Part shown: in pieces, positions 42,600-52,162 of the stretch
Position numbering within the stretch: the stretch's first letter is position 1
Layout of the letters: every line of letters starts with the position of its first letter
NCBI GenBank assembly: GCA_902783375.1
Contig: CACZQN010000003.1
Span: 62,001-126,000 of the forward strand
Length of the DNA stretch: 64,000 nucleotides
From: an uncultured Lachnospiraceae bacterium
Lineage (GTDB): Bacteria; Bacillota; Clostridia; Lachnospirales; Lachnospiraceae
Direction: 5' to 3'
Translations under genes and position numbers: made by a program
The notes under the pieces: generated by a model
The model's input: only the letters and a program-made list of their open reading frames with translations
Databases searched by the model: none
What the model was told of the DNA's origin: nothing

Positions 42600-43400
42600 T
42601 TACAGACTGATCTTGGTGATCTTTCTGCCGAGCGCATAGGCTGCGACAAAGATACCGATTGCAATGATTTTCGTTGCGATGCCAATCACAGTCACACCTC
42701 CGCCCAGTGTTCCGTTCATATTCAGCATGAAACAGATAATGACTGGCATTACCAGCATAATATTCAGCTCGTTCTGATTACCGGAAAGAATCGTCCTGAT
42801 ATCCATCTGGGCGTCGATCTTATCACAGATGACATCCCGGGTTGTTCCGATGATGTTTTTGATGTTCGCACCCTGGCGGAGACTGACTTCAAAGACATCC
42901 GCAAAGGTCTCGACATCCTCCAGACCACTTCTGTCCGCAAAGTCCTTCAGCATGACCTCAATATTCATGTTAGAGGACAGGCCATCGAGGATCGTCTTCA
43001 GTTCTTTGACAATATACTCATCTTCGCCGTAGATCTGAATCAGATCATTGTAGGCATCACTGAATGCATCATTCGTATTCTTACCGGCTGAGTAAGAGAT
43101 CGAAAGCGATTCCAGCAGATCCCGGAACTGTGTGATCAATTCCTTGTTCCGCTTATCCAACAGGTGATTCCTGTAGATGCCGATTGCCTTGAATCCGAGA
43201 ATTGCTCCCATGACCGCAGCGACAAGCGGCGACTGGAAGAACACCCAGATCACCAGAAAGACCAGGCCGAACCCGATCAGGTAGCCGGTAATCTTCTCGA
43301 GCGTTGACATTTCATAGACGGTATAGTCAACCGAGTCCCCGAATATACCGGTTTTCTTCGGTCCTTCCTCTTCCGTTTTCTTCTTACCAAACAAACCCAT
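42600..43400 (-). CDS. tadB: Tad pilus assembly inner-membrane protein TadB
   Basis: 266-residue T2SS-F-domain protein, partner of TadC. A Lys-rich N-terminus is followed by a two-helix membrane region (~35-85), the cytosolic GspF domain (QFRDLLESLSISYSAGKNTN, SLRQGANIKNIIGTTRD) and a C-terminal pair of helices. 65 bases downstream of tadA, the longest gap in this part of the operon. Ribosome site AGAGGA. Confidence 0.9.
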   Translation of the reverse strand: MGLFGKKKTEEEGPKKTGIFGDSVDYTVYEMSTLEKITGYLIGFGLVFLVIWVFFQSPLVAAVMGAILGFKAIGIYRNHLLDKRNKELITQFRDLLESLSISYSAGKNTNDAFSDAYNDLIQIYGEDEYIVKELKTILDGLSSNMNIEVMLKDFADRSGLEDVETFADVFEVSLRQGANIKNIIGTTRDVICDKIDAQMDIRTILSGNQNELNIMLVMPVIICFMLNMNGTLGGGVTVIGIATKIIAIGIFVAAYALGRKITKISL

Positions 43401-43465
43401 AACGATTTCCTCTTGCTATACACGAAAAGTTCTCTTTGGAACGCGCCTGCGAAGCAGCTTCTGCG

Positions 43466-44710
43466 TCAGATCTCTCCTCTGTACCCCATCAGCCGGAGCT
43501 TATCCATATTGGTCATCGGATTCTTTGTGCGCGTCAGCGTGCCGCTCACGTGTTCCAGGGTACTTTTCTCATCTTCAATGAACTGATAGATCGGCGTCAG
43601 GACGATCTCCTTCGTCTCGATATCATACTTTGTTACCTCGGTGATCTCCATGACCTTTCTGCTCTTATCACGAAGTCTTGAGAGGTGGATAATGATATCA
43701 ACAGCCGATGCAATCTGCTGTTTGACTGCCTCAAGCGGCAGTCCCTCCGCTCCCTGCAGGACCATCGTCTCCAGACGGGAGAGCATGTCGTGCGCCGAGT
43801 TCGCGTGACCAGTGGACAGGGAACCATCGTGACCGGTATTCATGGCCTGCAGCATGTCGAGTGCCTCTGCGCCACGGACCTCACCGACGACGACACGGTC
43901 CGGTCTCATACGAAGGGAAGATTTGATCAGGTCTCGGATCGTAATTTCACCGATACCTGCAGAGTTTGCATTTCTTGTCTCAAGACTGACCAGGTTCTCA
44001 ATCCCCTCAATCTGAAGCTCCGCGGAGTCCTCGATCGTGATGATACGCTCATCCTTCGGGATGTAGTTGGAGAGCGCATTCAGGAAGGTTGTCTTACCGG
44101 AACCGGTACCTCCACTGATGAAGATATTGTATTTTGCACGCACCAGCAGATGCAGAACTTCTGCAATCTCCGGTGTAATCGAACCGTACTGGATCAGCCG
44201 CTCGATCGTCATCGGGTTCTTCGAGAACTTACGGATGGTGACCACCGCACCCGACAGGGCAATCGGCGGAAGCACCACGTTGACTCGCGAGCCGTCCGTC
44301 AGACGGGTGTCGACAATCGGGTTTGCTTCGTTGACTTCTCGTCCGGCCGTGCCGACGATACGCTGGATGATATCTTCGAGACGTTCTTCGCTCTCGAACT
44401 GTGCATCCATCCGCTGCAGACGTCCGTTTTTCTCGATGAAGATATTCTTCGGGCCGTTGATCATGACCTCGGTGATGGTATCGTCCCGGATAATCGTATC
44501 GAGCAGTCCCAGGCCTCGGATCGAACTGAAAACCTGGTTGACGATCTTCGCCGTCTGCTCCATGCTGACATACTGCCCGCCGAGCATCTGTCTGACAACC
44601 TCTTCCACCTTCTGTTCCAGCAGTTCATCACTCATCTGGTTCAGCTGATAGTTGACCGCGATATAATTCTTGCTCTCGGCTATGATCTTCTGTTCTTCTT
44701 CAAATGTCAT
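43466..44710 (-). CDS. tadA: Tad pilus assembly ATPase TadA/CpaF
   Basis: 414-residue secretion ATPase of the VirB11/CpaF type that powers Flp pilus extension. Motifs: N-terminal [24 protein letters not shown] (N1D), Walker [18 protein letters not shown] near residue 205, Asp box [10 protein letters not shown], Walker [18 protein letters not shown], and the His box [16 protein letters not shown]. Length and domains are complete. GGGG lies before ATG 44710. The only ATPase of the locus, so extension and any retraction would both depend on it. Confidence 0.95.
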   Translation of the reverse strand: MTFEEEQKIIAESKNYIAVNYQLNQMSDELLEQKVEEVVRQMLGGQYVSMEQTAKIVNQVFSSIRGLGLLDTIIRDDTITEVMINGPKNIFIEKNGRLQRMDAQFESEERLEDIIQRIVGTAGREVNEANPIVDTRLTDGSRVNVVLPPIALSGAVVTIRKFSKNPMTIERLIQYGSITPEIAEVLHLLVRAKYNIFISGGTGSGKTTFLNALSNYIPKDERIITIEDSAELQIEGIENLVSLETRNANSAGIGEITIRDLIKSSLRMRPDRVVVGEVRGAEALDMLQAMNTGHDGSLSTGHANSAHDMLSRLETMVLQGAEGLPLEAVKQQIASAVDIIIHLSRLRDKSRKVMEITEVTKYDIETKEIVLTPIYQFIEDEKSTLEHVSGTLTRTKNPMTNMDKLRLMGYRGEI

Positions 44711-44731
44711 GCCAGATCCCCTATCTGTTTA

Positions 44732-45832
44732 TCAACCGATCTTATCAAAGACATCCTTTTCGCTCATCCACATCAGCGTCTCTTTGCTCGTCGCCTTATC
44801 AAGACGCGGGATCGAGCCGTCGACAACCGCCAGCTCCGGAAGATTCACCTGTGTCTTCCTGCTGCCAAACCGGTTGTACAGCAACATCGTGCGGTCGATC
44901 GTCCGGACATTCTGCCCTTCCTCCATGATCTGGAGCGCACGATATGCACGGAGAATCTTTTCATTGCTGATTTCCGTTCCGTCCCCGAGCCAGATCACCG
45001 TATCGGCTATCAGAAGCATCTTTCTGGTTCCTTCATCAAAGGAGAACGGTATATCCACAATGATATAGTCAAAACTGCCAAGCTTCACGGCAGCATTCAC
45101 AATATCGTTTTTTTCTTCGATGGTCAGCTCCATCATCCGGAGCGCAACATCTGTTGCCGCAAGGAAGTTGACTCCATGGCCATCTTTTCTGAGACAGCTG
45201 TCCAGTTTCAGATCCAGAGACAGATTCTGATTCTTCTTCAGAGAATAGATGATATCGGTCATGGAGAAGGCACCATCTGCCGTAAAGAGACAGTCTGTCG
45301 ATTCCAGTGTCTCCATATCCAGATAGAGTACTCTCTTCCCCTGGTTCGCCTTATGGATTGCAAAAGCCGCCGCTGCCGTCGATACGCCGCAGCCACCGCA
45401 GGGAGAGGTAAACATGATTGTCCGCACCATTCCCTCTCCGGAAGCACTCTGGGAGATTCCTCCCTTCTCGGCATAAAGGCCGAGAATCTCTTTATAGATC
45501 AGGTCCGTCTTCTGGTATTTTCCGATCGCCCGATATTCCATGGACCGGATACCTTCCCCGACGCGCTTCAGTCCGACGCCGAATCCATCGGTCAGGTAGG
45601 CAAAAGCGCACCGATCCGGAATCCTCCCGCTCTCCATCTCAAAATCTTCACATGCCAGGAAAACGTCAATTCTCTCATCCGTCAGGGCCTGCAGTGCGTA
45701 GGCTTCATTGGAGAAAGCATAGATCTCCACCTGATCCGCATACTTATTTGCGAAGGACATGTTCAACTTCTGCAGATAATCTCTGTCAGTCTCATATACA
45801 GCAAGTTTGATCTTCATGGTAGTTTTCGTCAC
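44732..45832 (-). CDS. tadZ: TadZ/CpaE-like ParA-type ATPase
   Basis: 366-residue protein with an N-terminal receiver-like domain (~1-125; KLAVYETDRDYLQKL, DVFLACEDFE) lacking a clear phospho-acceptor pattern, and a C-terminal ParA/MinD-type ATPase (~135-365) with a deviant P-loop FTSPCGGCGVSTAAAAFA in which the usual GKG is GCG, so ATP hydrolysis may be lost. TadZ proteins place the pilus at the pole. GTG 45832 overlaps the kinase gene's stop; ATG 45817 is the alternative. Upstream neighbour is the kinase, downstream is tadA. Confidence 0.85.
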   Translation of the reverse strand: MTKTTMKIKLAVYETDRDYLQKLNMSFANKYADQVEIYAFSNEAYALQALTDERIDVFLACEDFEMESGRIPDRCAFAYLTDGFGVGLKRVGEGIRSMEYRAIGKYQKTDLIYKEILGLYAEKGGISQSASGEGMVRTIMFTSPCGGCGVSTAAAAFAIHKANQGKRVLYLDMETLESTDCLFTADGAFSMTDIIYSLKKNQNLSLDLKLDSCLRKDGHGVNFLAATDVALRMMELTIEEKNDIVNAAVKLGSFDYIIVDIPFSFDEGTRKMLLIADTVIWLGDGTEISNEKILRAYRALQIMEEGQNVRTIDRTMLLYNRFGSRKTQVNLPELAVVDGSIPRLDKATSKETLMWMSEKDVFDKIG

Positions 45833-48159
45833 TCTCCATTTGCTTTTGCGTTTCTCTCTTTGGTTGTCATCTCACAGATCTCCTGAATCTGGTTCTGCAC
45901 CTTCTGGGAGACCTGGGTATCCGAAAGGCTGACACCGATCAGGTACCATTTATTCAGGAGAACATCCACATTCTTCAGCTTCTCATTCCCGTACAGGGAG
46001 AGATATTCCAGTCTCGTGCAGCCGTCAATCCCGGTGATATCCGTGAGATTATTATTTCCGGCATCGAGAACCCTCAGGTTCGTCGCATCCTTCAGAATAT
46101 TCAGAGTCTTCAGTTTCTGACCGGAGATATCGACGGCATAGAGTTCCTTCGGATTGGCAACCGCTTTCACGGCATCAACCCCTGTTACGGTATCCGGGAT
46201 CATCGCTGTAATATTCACGGTTCCGGTTACAGGCAGATAGGTTTCTTCGTCATCCGGCGTAAAGACCCAGGTATATGTTCCGGATGCATTGATCACTTCC
46301 TCGTCCAGAATTGCATAAGTTCCCGTGACTTCTGTACTATCTTCTTCGGAGACCTGGAACGCTCCGGTAAATACCAGTTCTTCTGCGCTGTCTCCCTGGA
46401 AAATCAGGCGGTTGGATACGCCTTCCCGGCGTTTCCCGTAGACGCGTACTTTCTCAGACATATATGGTTCTGACTGTGGCAGAGCCGCAGTGATATAAAC
46501 CGTCCCTCTGACCGGCAGATACCGTTCGGTATCCTCCGGCGTGAAGATCCACGGATACTCTCCTGATTCATCGATGGTCTCTACACCGTCAAAAGCCAGG
46601 GTTCCATCTACTTCAACCGTATCTCCGTTCTCATCCTGTGCCAGGAATGTTCCTTCCAGCACCAGGTCCTGCGCACTGTCTCCGATGAAACAATCCGCAG
46701 CCATTTCATCTTCTTCGTAAGGGCCATAGACCATGATCTCTTCACCGGCAGCTGGCTCAACCGGCTCCGGTTCTTCTTCCACTTTCCCTTCTTCTGCTGA
46801 AGAACCGGCAGATGCCTCCATGGCATTGGTCTCTTCTGTGACCGATGGCGCTGCTGTGACAGAAGATTTCTCAGACTCCGAATCTGTATTTGCAACGGTT
46901 GTAACAGGAGGCTTCTGTGTTGTATTCTGCTTCTGAGGATCCTTGTCCTGTTTCAGGAAGAGCATGCCGATCACACCTGCGACAAGTACCAGCGGGATCA
47001 GGGCAATCCATAACTTGCTTTTCTTCTTGTCTTTCTCCTTTTTACCGACCAGGGTATTCAGATCGTTCCCATCGGGCGGCAGATAAATTGTCGAATCCCC
47101 TTCAAGATCGTCTACCGGGGGAGCCGGCGGGGTGACCTTTACAGGTTTTTTCTTCTTTTTCCCATCCGGAACCACTGGGGGAACATAGGGAATCGTGTCC
47201 GGTTCTTCATCTTCTCTTCCCTCATAAATCGCTCTTAAGGCATCCTGGAATTCGGAAGCACTCTGATAACGATCTTCCTTCTGGAAGGCACAGGCTTTCT
47301 TCAGGATGCGTGAGAATCTGTCTGAAGCATAGATCGGATTCTCCAGTTCTTCACCCTGCATTCTGCGGATCAGTGCCTGTTCCTTCGCCATCGCAGTGAT
47401 CTTCTGCCCGGTAGCAAGGAACGGTTCTCTGGTCCCATTCATGATCCTGTACAGAACCATGCCCAGGGAATAGATATCTGCGCGGTGGTCGTAATTCGTC
47501 CGTAGGTAAACTTCAGGTGCCATATATTCATAGGTACCCTTGACAGACATCTGCAGACCGGAATCATCCATTTTTCTTGCGATTCCGAAATCCCCAAGCT
47601 TGTATGCACCGTCCTGCGTGCAGAAAATATTGCCCGGTTTGATATCTCTGTGAATAATCGCCGGGTTCTGCCCATGGCAGAGCTTCAGTGCTTCACAGAT
47701 GTCCATCCCGATCTTGGCAACTTCCCGCTCGTTCTGGCAGAGGCTGTGATTTCTGAGAATCATGGTCTTCAGGTCTGTCAGAAGTTCCATCCGGATAAAG
47801 ATATCATATCCGGGTTCATTGCCTCCCTTTCTCGGGATTATGATATGATCTTCATAACTGACAATATTGGTACGGCCCTTGAAGCTCTCCATCAGGCTGA
47901 TTTCGGAAAGGAAATTGTTTCGCATATCATCGTAGTATGCGAACGTATTTTCCACAGTCCCCTGGGAGAACGAAACTTCCTCCAGTTCTCTGCTGTTTCT
48001 CGGGAATGAAATGATTTTCAGAGCTGCATGGTAGACCTCTCCGTTTACCTCAGTCCGGGTGATCTCATAGACATCGCCGAAGCTGCCGCTGCCGATGCAC
48101 TCACCCAGATACCAGTACCCGAAAAACGGTTCCCGCTGTTTCAATTCCTCGTAGGTCAT
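45829..48159 (-). CDS. Transmembrane Ser/Thr protein kinase with beta-domain repeats and Leu-rich end
   Basis: 776-residue Hanks-type kinase in the Tad operon. Kinase domain ~10-310: IGSGSFGDVYEI, Lys in HAALKII, IIHRDIKPGNIFCT, LGDFGIARKM, YMAPEVY; all catalytic residues present. A Pro/Lys juxtamembrane stretch is followed by one transmembrane helix (~378-398, WIALIPLVLVAGVIGMLFL), an acidic Ser/Thr/Glu linker, two similar ~90-residue beta domains (~475-655, each ending SGxYxWxFTPxDxExYLPVxG-like) and leucine-rich repeats (~665-755; LRVLDAGNNNLTDITGI). The outside part looks like a ligand sensor. It sits between a phosphatase gene and tadZ. Confidence 0.93.
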   Translation of the reverse strand: MTYEELKQREPFFGYWYLGECIGSGSFGDVYEITRTEVNGEVYHAALKIISFPRNSRELEEVSFSQGTVENTFAYYDDMRNNFLSEISLMESFKGRTNIVSYEDHIIIPRKGGNEPGYDIFIRMELLTDLKTMILRNHSLCQNEREVAKIGMDICEALKLCHGQNPAIIHRDIKPGNIFCTQDGAYKLGDFGIARKMDDSGLQMSVKGTYEYMAPEVYLRTNYDHRADIYSLGMVLYRIMNGTREPFLATGQKITAMAKEQALIRRMQGEELENPIYASDRFSRILKKACAFQKEDRYQSASEFQDALRAIYEGREDEEPDTIPYVPPVVPDGKKKKKPVKVTPPAPPVDDLEGDSTIYLPPDGNDLNTLVGKKEKDKKKSKLWIALIPLVLVAGVIGMLFLKQDKDPQKQNTTQKPPVTTVANTDSESEKSSVTAAPSVTEETNAMEASAGSSAEEGKVEEEPEPVEPAAGEEIMVYGPYEEDEMAADCFIGDSAQDLVLEGTFLAQDENGDTVEVDGTLAFDGVETIDESGEYPWIFTPEDTERYLPVRGTVYITAALPQSEPYMSEKVRVYGKRREGVSNRLIFQGDSAEELVFTGAFQVSEEDSTEVTGTYAILDEEVINASGTYTWVFTPDDEETYLPVTGTVNITAMIPDTVTGVDAVKAVANPKELYAVDISGQKLKTLNILKDATNLRVLDAGNNNLTDITGIDGCTRLEYLSLYGNEKLKNVDVLLNKWYLIGVSLSDTQVSQKVQNQIQEICEMTTKERNAKANGE

Positions 48160-48166
48160 AAAGTGT

Positions 48167-49237
48167 TTATTCCTCTATTCTTACCGTAATCGTCGTCGTA
48201 TTGTCCCTGCTTCCCTGCGCGAGGCTCCCCTCCACAATTCTGGCCGCAAGCATCTGCGGTTTTCTGACAGGCACCTCTTCCTTCGGTTCCGCCAGATGCT
48301 CCGGCAGCTGCTCGTCCGGCTGGAACATCGGGGATGGTTCATTCGTGAGATCCACCGTACTCTCATCCATCAGCTCGACGGTGCTCTCATCCGCCAGATT
48401 CATCGCGGCCTCATCCTCCGGCCTGCTCTCCATCACTTCCGGTTCCTCCGAGATCGCAAGGATTGCATCCGGATTCAGTCCGTCCGTCATGCCGTCAGAA
48501 CCGATGACAAAGAGATCCTTCTTCCTGCATTCCCCGTTCTGAAAATGCGGCGACAGATCTGCGTCGTCCGGGTTCATACCCAGGAACTGGGTCAGCTGGC
48601 TCTTGGTATGATGCGACCACCGCTCCTCTTCGGACAGGACGCCCAGCTGATAGAGCTGCTGCGCGCGGTTATCCGGGAGTGTCAGAAGTGAAATTCTCCC
48701 ATCACGCACCAGGAATCCGGGGCTGTCGCCGATATTTGCAATCACATATCGCTCCCGTTCCAGATAAAGCATGGTTACTGTACATCCGGATACACCATTT
48801 CTGCTGCTGCCAAGCGCCTCGTATAGTTTCTTGCTGATTCCCCGGAGGGCTTCTGTCAGAAGCTTCTCAATGGCATCTGTGTCCATGCCGGACATCCTGT
48901 GGAATGCAGATCCTTCCGCAAATGCCTTGATTTCCGCGGCCGCCATCTCAGAAGCTTTCTCACCGTCCCGCTCTCCGCCCATGCCGTCACAGACGGCAAA
49001 CAGCACCGGAAACGGCTGATAGCCTTCGCTGCGATATTCAACCAGGTTCTGCGCAGTCTCAATTTCTTTGCCGATATACAGATTATCCTGGTTAATCTTC
49101 CGGACATTTCCCTTGGAAGTCATCGCGGTAAAGATAACGCCGTCTCCGACAGCCAGAGGGTTCATAGCAGGCGGAACAGGCTGTTCTTCCACAGCCTGTT
49201 CCTTGCCTCCAACCAATCTCTTTAACCAGTCAAACAT
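48167..49237 (-). CDS. PP2C-family Ser/Thr phosphatase with disordered tail
   Basis: 356-residue PPM phosphatase. Catalytic domain ~30-260: VRKINQDNLYI, FAVCDGMGGERDGEKAS, GCTVTMLYLERERYVIANIGDSPGF, VIGSDGMTDGLN; the last strand GSRDNTTTITVRIEE comes only at the C-terminus, after a Glu/Pro/Met-rich insert (~265-330) carrying two Thr-Val-(Glu/Asp)-Leu-type repeats, possible phosphorylation sites. Soluble. Gap to the kinase gene is only seven bases, so the two likely act as a writer-eraser pair. Confidence 0.92.
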   Translation of the reverse strand: MFDWLKRLVGGKEQAVEEQPVPPAMNPLAVGDGVIFTAMTSKGNVRKINQDNLYIGKEIETAQNLVEYRSEGYQPFPVLFAVCDGMGGERDGEKASEMAAAEIKAFAEGSAFHRMSGMDTDAIEKLLTEALRGISKKLYEALGSSRNGVSGCTVTMLYLERERYVIANIGDSPGFLVRDGRISLLTLPDNRAQQLYQLGVLSEEERWSHHTKSQLTQFLGMNPDDADLSPHFQNGECRKKDLFVIGSDGMTDGLNPDAILAISEEPEVMESRPEDEAAMNLADESTVELMDESTVDLTNEPSPMFQPDEQLPEHLAEPKEEVPVRKPQMLAARIVEGSLAQGSRDNTTTITVRIEE

Positions 49238-49256
49238 TTCTCTTATTCCTTATGCA

Positions 49257-51308
49257 TTACGGTGTAACCGTGACATTTACGGAAGCACTCTTGCCATTTG
49301 CCTTGTAGGTAACCGTACCGGTTCCTGCTGAGACGCCTTCGACTGTACAGGTTGTTCCATTGCTCGAAACCATTTTCAGGTTTCCGTTCACACTCCATGA
49401 TCCACCGCTGACATCTGCCGTGATCGTGACCTGTCCGCCGATCTTGACCATGCCGCCGCTCGCCTTGAGAACAGGCGTATTAGCTGTGGAGACCGTAACC
49501 GTACAGGAAGCGGATGCTCCGCTGGATGTTCTCGCATAGATCGTCGCGGTTCCTGCCGCAACACCGGTGACCTTTCCTCCGCTTACTGTCGCAACAGCGG
49601 TATTCGAGCTCGACCAGGAGATCGACTCTCCGGATGTCGAGGAAGCACTCAGCGTGATGCTCGTCCCGTCGAAGATCGACGCAGATGTCTGGGAGATCGA
49701 AACGCTTGCGTTATATACAGTCACCACGCAGTTCACAGATCTGGTCCCATTGGCCGTCTGTGCATAGACATTCGCGGTTCCTGGTGCAACTGCGGTCACA
49801 TAGCCGTTCGCATTCACCTTCGCCACACTTGTATTGGAACTGTGCCAGGTGACAGAAGCGGACGGATTGACCGTCGCAGAGAGTGCTGCTCCGTTTCCGG
49901 CATAGAGACCGAGTGTCGTCCTGCTGATGGATACAGTCTCATTGATAACTTTCACGGTCACAGCCTTGGACTTCTGACCGTCTTTATCGGTCTTGATATA
50001 AATCTTCGCAGTACCGGCCTTCACGCCCTTGATGGTACCCTTCTGGCTGACTGCGACGACATTTTTGTTCGAGGAAACCCAGGTAATGTCCGCTGCCGGA
50101 GATACCTTGGATTCGATCGTCGCCTTCTCACCGACAGAAAGTGTAATCGATGTCGGACTGAGCGTCATCGTTCTCTTCTTGACCGTAATCGTGCAGGATG
50201 CTTTCTTGCCCGATCCGTCCTTCGCTGCCGCGGTGATCGTTGCCGTTCCTGGTGCAACCGCAACAACATAGCCCTTCTGGCTGACCTTTGCGACAGAGGT
50301 ATCGCTGCTTGTCCACTTCATGGAAGGATCTGCCGCATCGGACGGTGTGACCGTTGTCTTCAGTGTGATGGAATTTTCGTCACCGGCAGAGGCAAGCGTG
50401 GCCTTTGACCTTGACAGCTTCACACCGGTCACCAGTTGTGCCGGCATCGTCCGCACCTTGTAGATGATCTGTTCATTGTCCAGTTCGGAATCCAGGCAAT
50501 AAACTCTGAGATAGTAATACCCCTTTGCCAGCGTCACGGTCTTGTTGATTGTAGCACTGGTCATCTCATATTCCTTGACAGTCGTATGATCTGCGTCGTT
50601 CTTCGCCAGAACGATCTTCACAGTCGCACCCGGCACCTTCGTCACCGGTTTGACCGTGATGTTCACCTTCTGCTTTTTTGTGACCGGGAACTTGATCACA
50701 TCGACGACATCTTTCTGGTTGTTGATACCGGAAAGCATATACTGATGTACCGTCGAATTCAGTTTGATGACATCTGCCTTATCGTAGTTGTTGTTATTGG
50801 TTCCGAATGTATAGTCGTTATCCTCAAGTTCAACCGGAACGATGGTCGGCTTGATGGCAATCTTTCTGTCCTTTGTCAGTTCGCCGTTGATCTTGACTTC
50901 CACCGTGTAAGTGCCCGGAACCAGCACATGTTCTGTCTGCATGGTCCCTTTTGCAGCCTTCGAAGAGGACGAATAATTGAAAGTCTTCACAGTCGTATCA
51001 TTCAGGGACAGAATTCCCATGGAACCATCGGTATAATAGATGGTTACCGTTGCACCCGGTGTCAGATAGGCGGAATTAAAGGTCAGTTTCAGATAGCCGA
51101 TCTGATTGACCTTGACATTAAAATATCTGGTCCGTACAGTTCCGACCTTCACCTCTGTCTGCGTTGCTTCTCCGAGAGGCGCTTCGATCCCATCGCTCGC
51201 TGAGAATCCATTCGCAGCATAGACAGGTGCTTCTTCAAAGAAAAATCCACCCAGGAAAATGATTGCCAGGCTGCATAATAATCCCCAGAATTTTGCGTAC
51301 TTATTCAC
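49257..51308 (-). CDS. Secreted protein with BIG2-type Ig-like domains
   Basis: 683-residue protein with a signal peptide (WGLLCSLAIIFLGGFFF, cut likely after VYA), an N-terminal beta-rich part (~30-330), and four to five BIG2 domains (~335-683), each with a VSxxGxVxAVAPGTATI-type repeat and Ser/Thr-rich strands (SSNTSVAKVNANGYVTAVA, SSSNTAVATVSGGKVTGVA). No LPXTG or other anchor is seen. Start is GTG 51308, seven bases after GGGAGG; upstream ATGs lack a ribosome site. First gene of the Tad/kinase operon. BIG2 domains are common in adhesins, so it may be a surface-exposed partner of the pilus or ligand of the kinase. Confidence 0.88.
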   Translation of the reverse strand: MNKYAKFWGLLCSLAIIFLGGFFFEEAPVYAANGFSASDGIEAPLGEATQTEVKVGTVRTRYFNVKVNQIGYLKLTFNSAYLTPGATVTIYYTDGSMGILSLNDTTVKTFNYSSSSKAAKGTMQTEHVLVPGTYTVEVKINGELTKDRKIAIKPTIVPVELEDNDYTFGTNNNNYDKADVIKLNSTVHQYMLSGINNQKDVVDVIKFPVTKKQKVNITVKPVTKVPGATVKIVLAKNDADHTTVKEYEMTSATINKTVTLAKGYYYLRVYCLDSELDNEQIIYKVRTMPAQLVTGVKLSRSKATLASAGDENSITLKTTVTPSDAADPSMKWTSSDTSVAKVSQKGYVVAVAPGTATITAAAKDGSGKKASCTITVKKRTMTLSPTSITLSVGEKATIESKVSPAADITWVSSNKNVVAVSQKGTIKGVKAGTAKIYIKTDKDGQKSKAVTVKVINETVSISRTTLGLYAGNGAALSATVNPSASVTWHSSNTSVAKVNANGYVTAVAPGTANVYAQTANGTRSVNCVVTVYNASVSISQTSASIFDGTSITLSASSTSGESISWSSSNTAVATVSGGKVTGVAAGTATIYARTSSGASASCTVTVSTANTPVLKASGGMVKIGGQVTITADVSGGSWSVNGNLKMVSSNGTTCTVEGVSAGTGTVTYKANGKSASVNVTVTP

Positions 51309-51377
51309 AGTACTTCCTCCCATATATTTCCATGTATTTGGAAAGCTGATCCATTTACTGCAATTTACCAATTATTC

Positions 51378-51406
51378 ATTGTACCCAATCTCTATGATTC
51401 CGTCAA
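51378..51406 (-). promoter_or_regulatory. Strong promoter of the Tad/kinase operon
   Basis: Minus-strand TTGACG (51401-51406) and TACAAT (51378-51383), 17-base spacer, about 63 bases before the GTG start. No comparably good promoter was found downstream before 30.9 kb, though internal ones cannot be excluded. Confidence 0.82.
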
Positions 51407-51466
51407 GCATAGCCTCCAAATTCACTGGTTTTTTCCCGCAGATTCCATTTTTTATGACGTCTGACG

Positions 51467-52141
51467 TCACAGGTCTTCGATCTGCCAGTCAATCTCCGGA
51501 ACACCGTTCCGTCTCAGGAATTCATTTGCCTTTGAAAAATGCCTGCAGCCGAAAAAGCCGCGGTAGGCAGACAGCGGACTGGGATGTGCCGCAGTCAGGA
51601 TCAGGTGCTTCGGATTCGTCAGCATCGGGATCTTCGCCTGCGCCGGTCTCCCCCAGAGCAGGTAGACGATCGGCCGGTCCTCGGCGTTCACCGCGGACAG
51701 AATCGCATCCGTGAACTGCTCCCATCCATGCCCTTTGTGGGAATTTGCCATATGCGCACGGACCGTCAGGACCGTGTTGAGCATCAGGACACCCTGATCC
51801 GCCCACTTCTTCAGATAGCCATTATTCGGGATCCTGCAGCCGAGGTCATCGTGCAGTTCCTGGTAGATGTTGACCAGCGACGGCGGAATCTCGTTCCCCG
51901 GGAGTACCGAGAAACAAAGGCCGTGTGCCTGATTCACCTCATGGTACGGATCCTGACCCAGGATCACCACCTTCACGTTGTGCAGCGGTGTCAGATGCAG
52001 CGCGTTGAAGATGTCATCCGCAGGCGGATAGATCGTCTCCCTGGCATATTCTGACCGGACAAACTGGAACAGTTCCCGGTAGTATGGCTTCTTCGTCTCG
52101 GCCGTCACGGTCGGGAGCCAGTCATTTGTAATCATCGGCAT
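51467..52141 (-). CDS. ung: Uracil-DNA glycosylase
   Basis: Removes uracil from DNA in base excision repair. 224 residues with the family-1 motifs: VVILGQDPYHEVNQAHGLCF (water-activating Asp), the LLNTVLTVRAHMANSHKGHGWE segment, and HPSPLSAYRGFFGCRHF (catalytic His loop). ATG 52141 lies six to eight bases after GAGGTG; a GTG at 52150 overlaps that site. It follows hisF by 21 bases. Confidence 0.96.
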   Translation of the reverse strand: MPMITNDWLPTVTAETKKPYYRELFQFVRSEYARETIYPPADDIFNALHLTPLHNVKVVILGQDPYHEVNQAHGLCFSVLPGNEIPPSLVNIYQELHDDLGCRIPNNGYLKKWADQGVLMLNTVLTVRAHMANSHKGHGWEQFTDAILSAVNAEDRPIVYLLWGRPAQAKIPMLTNPKHLILTAAHPSPLSAYRGFFGCRHFSKANEFLRRNGVPEIDWQIEDL

Positions 52142-52162
52142 TGCAGTCACCTCGATTCATGT

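Noticed and set aside
43685-45886. Plus-strand open frame opposite tadA and tadZ
   Set aside because: Antisense shadow of two well-recognised genes; no ribosome site.
51407-51466. Terminator between ung and the Tad operon
   Set aside because: The palindrome there is not followed by a T-run on the minus strand, so read-through from ung is not excluded.
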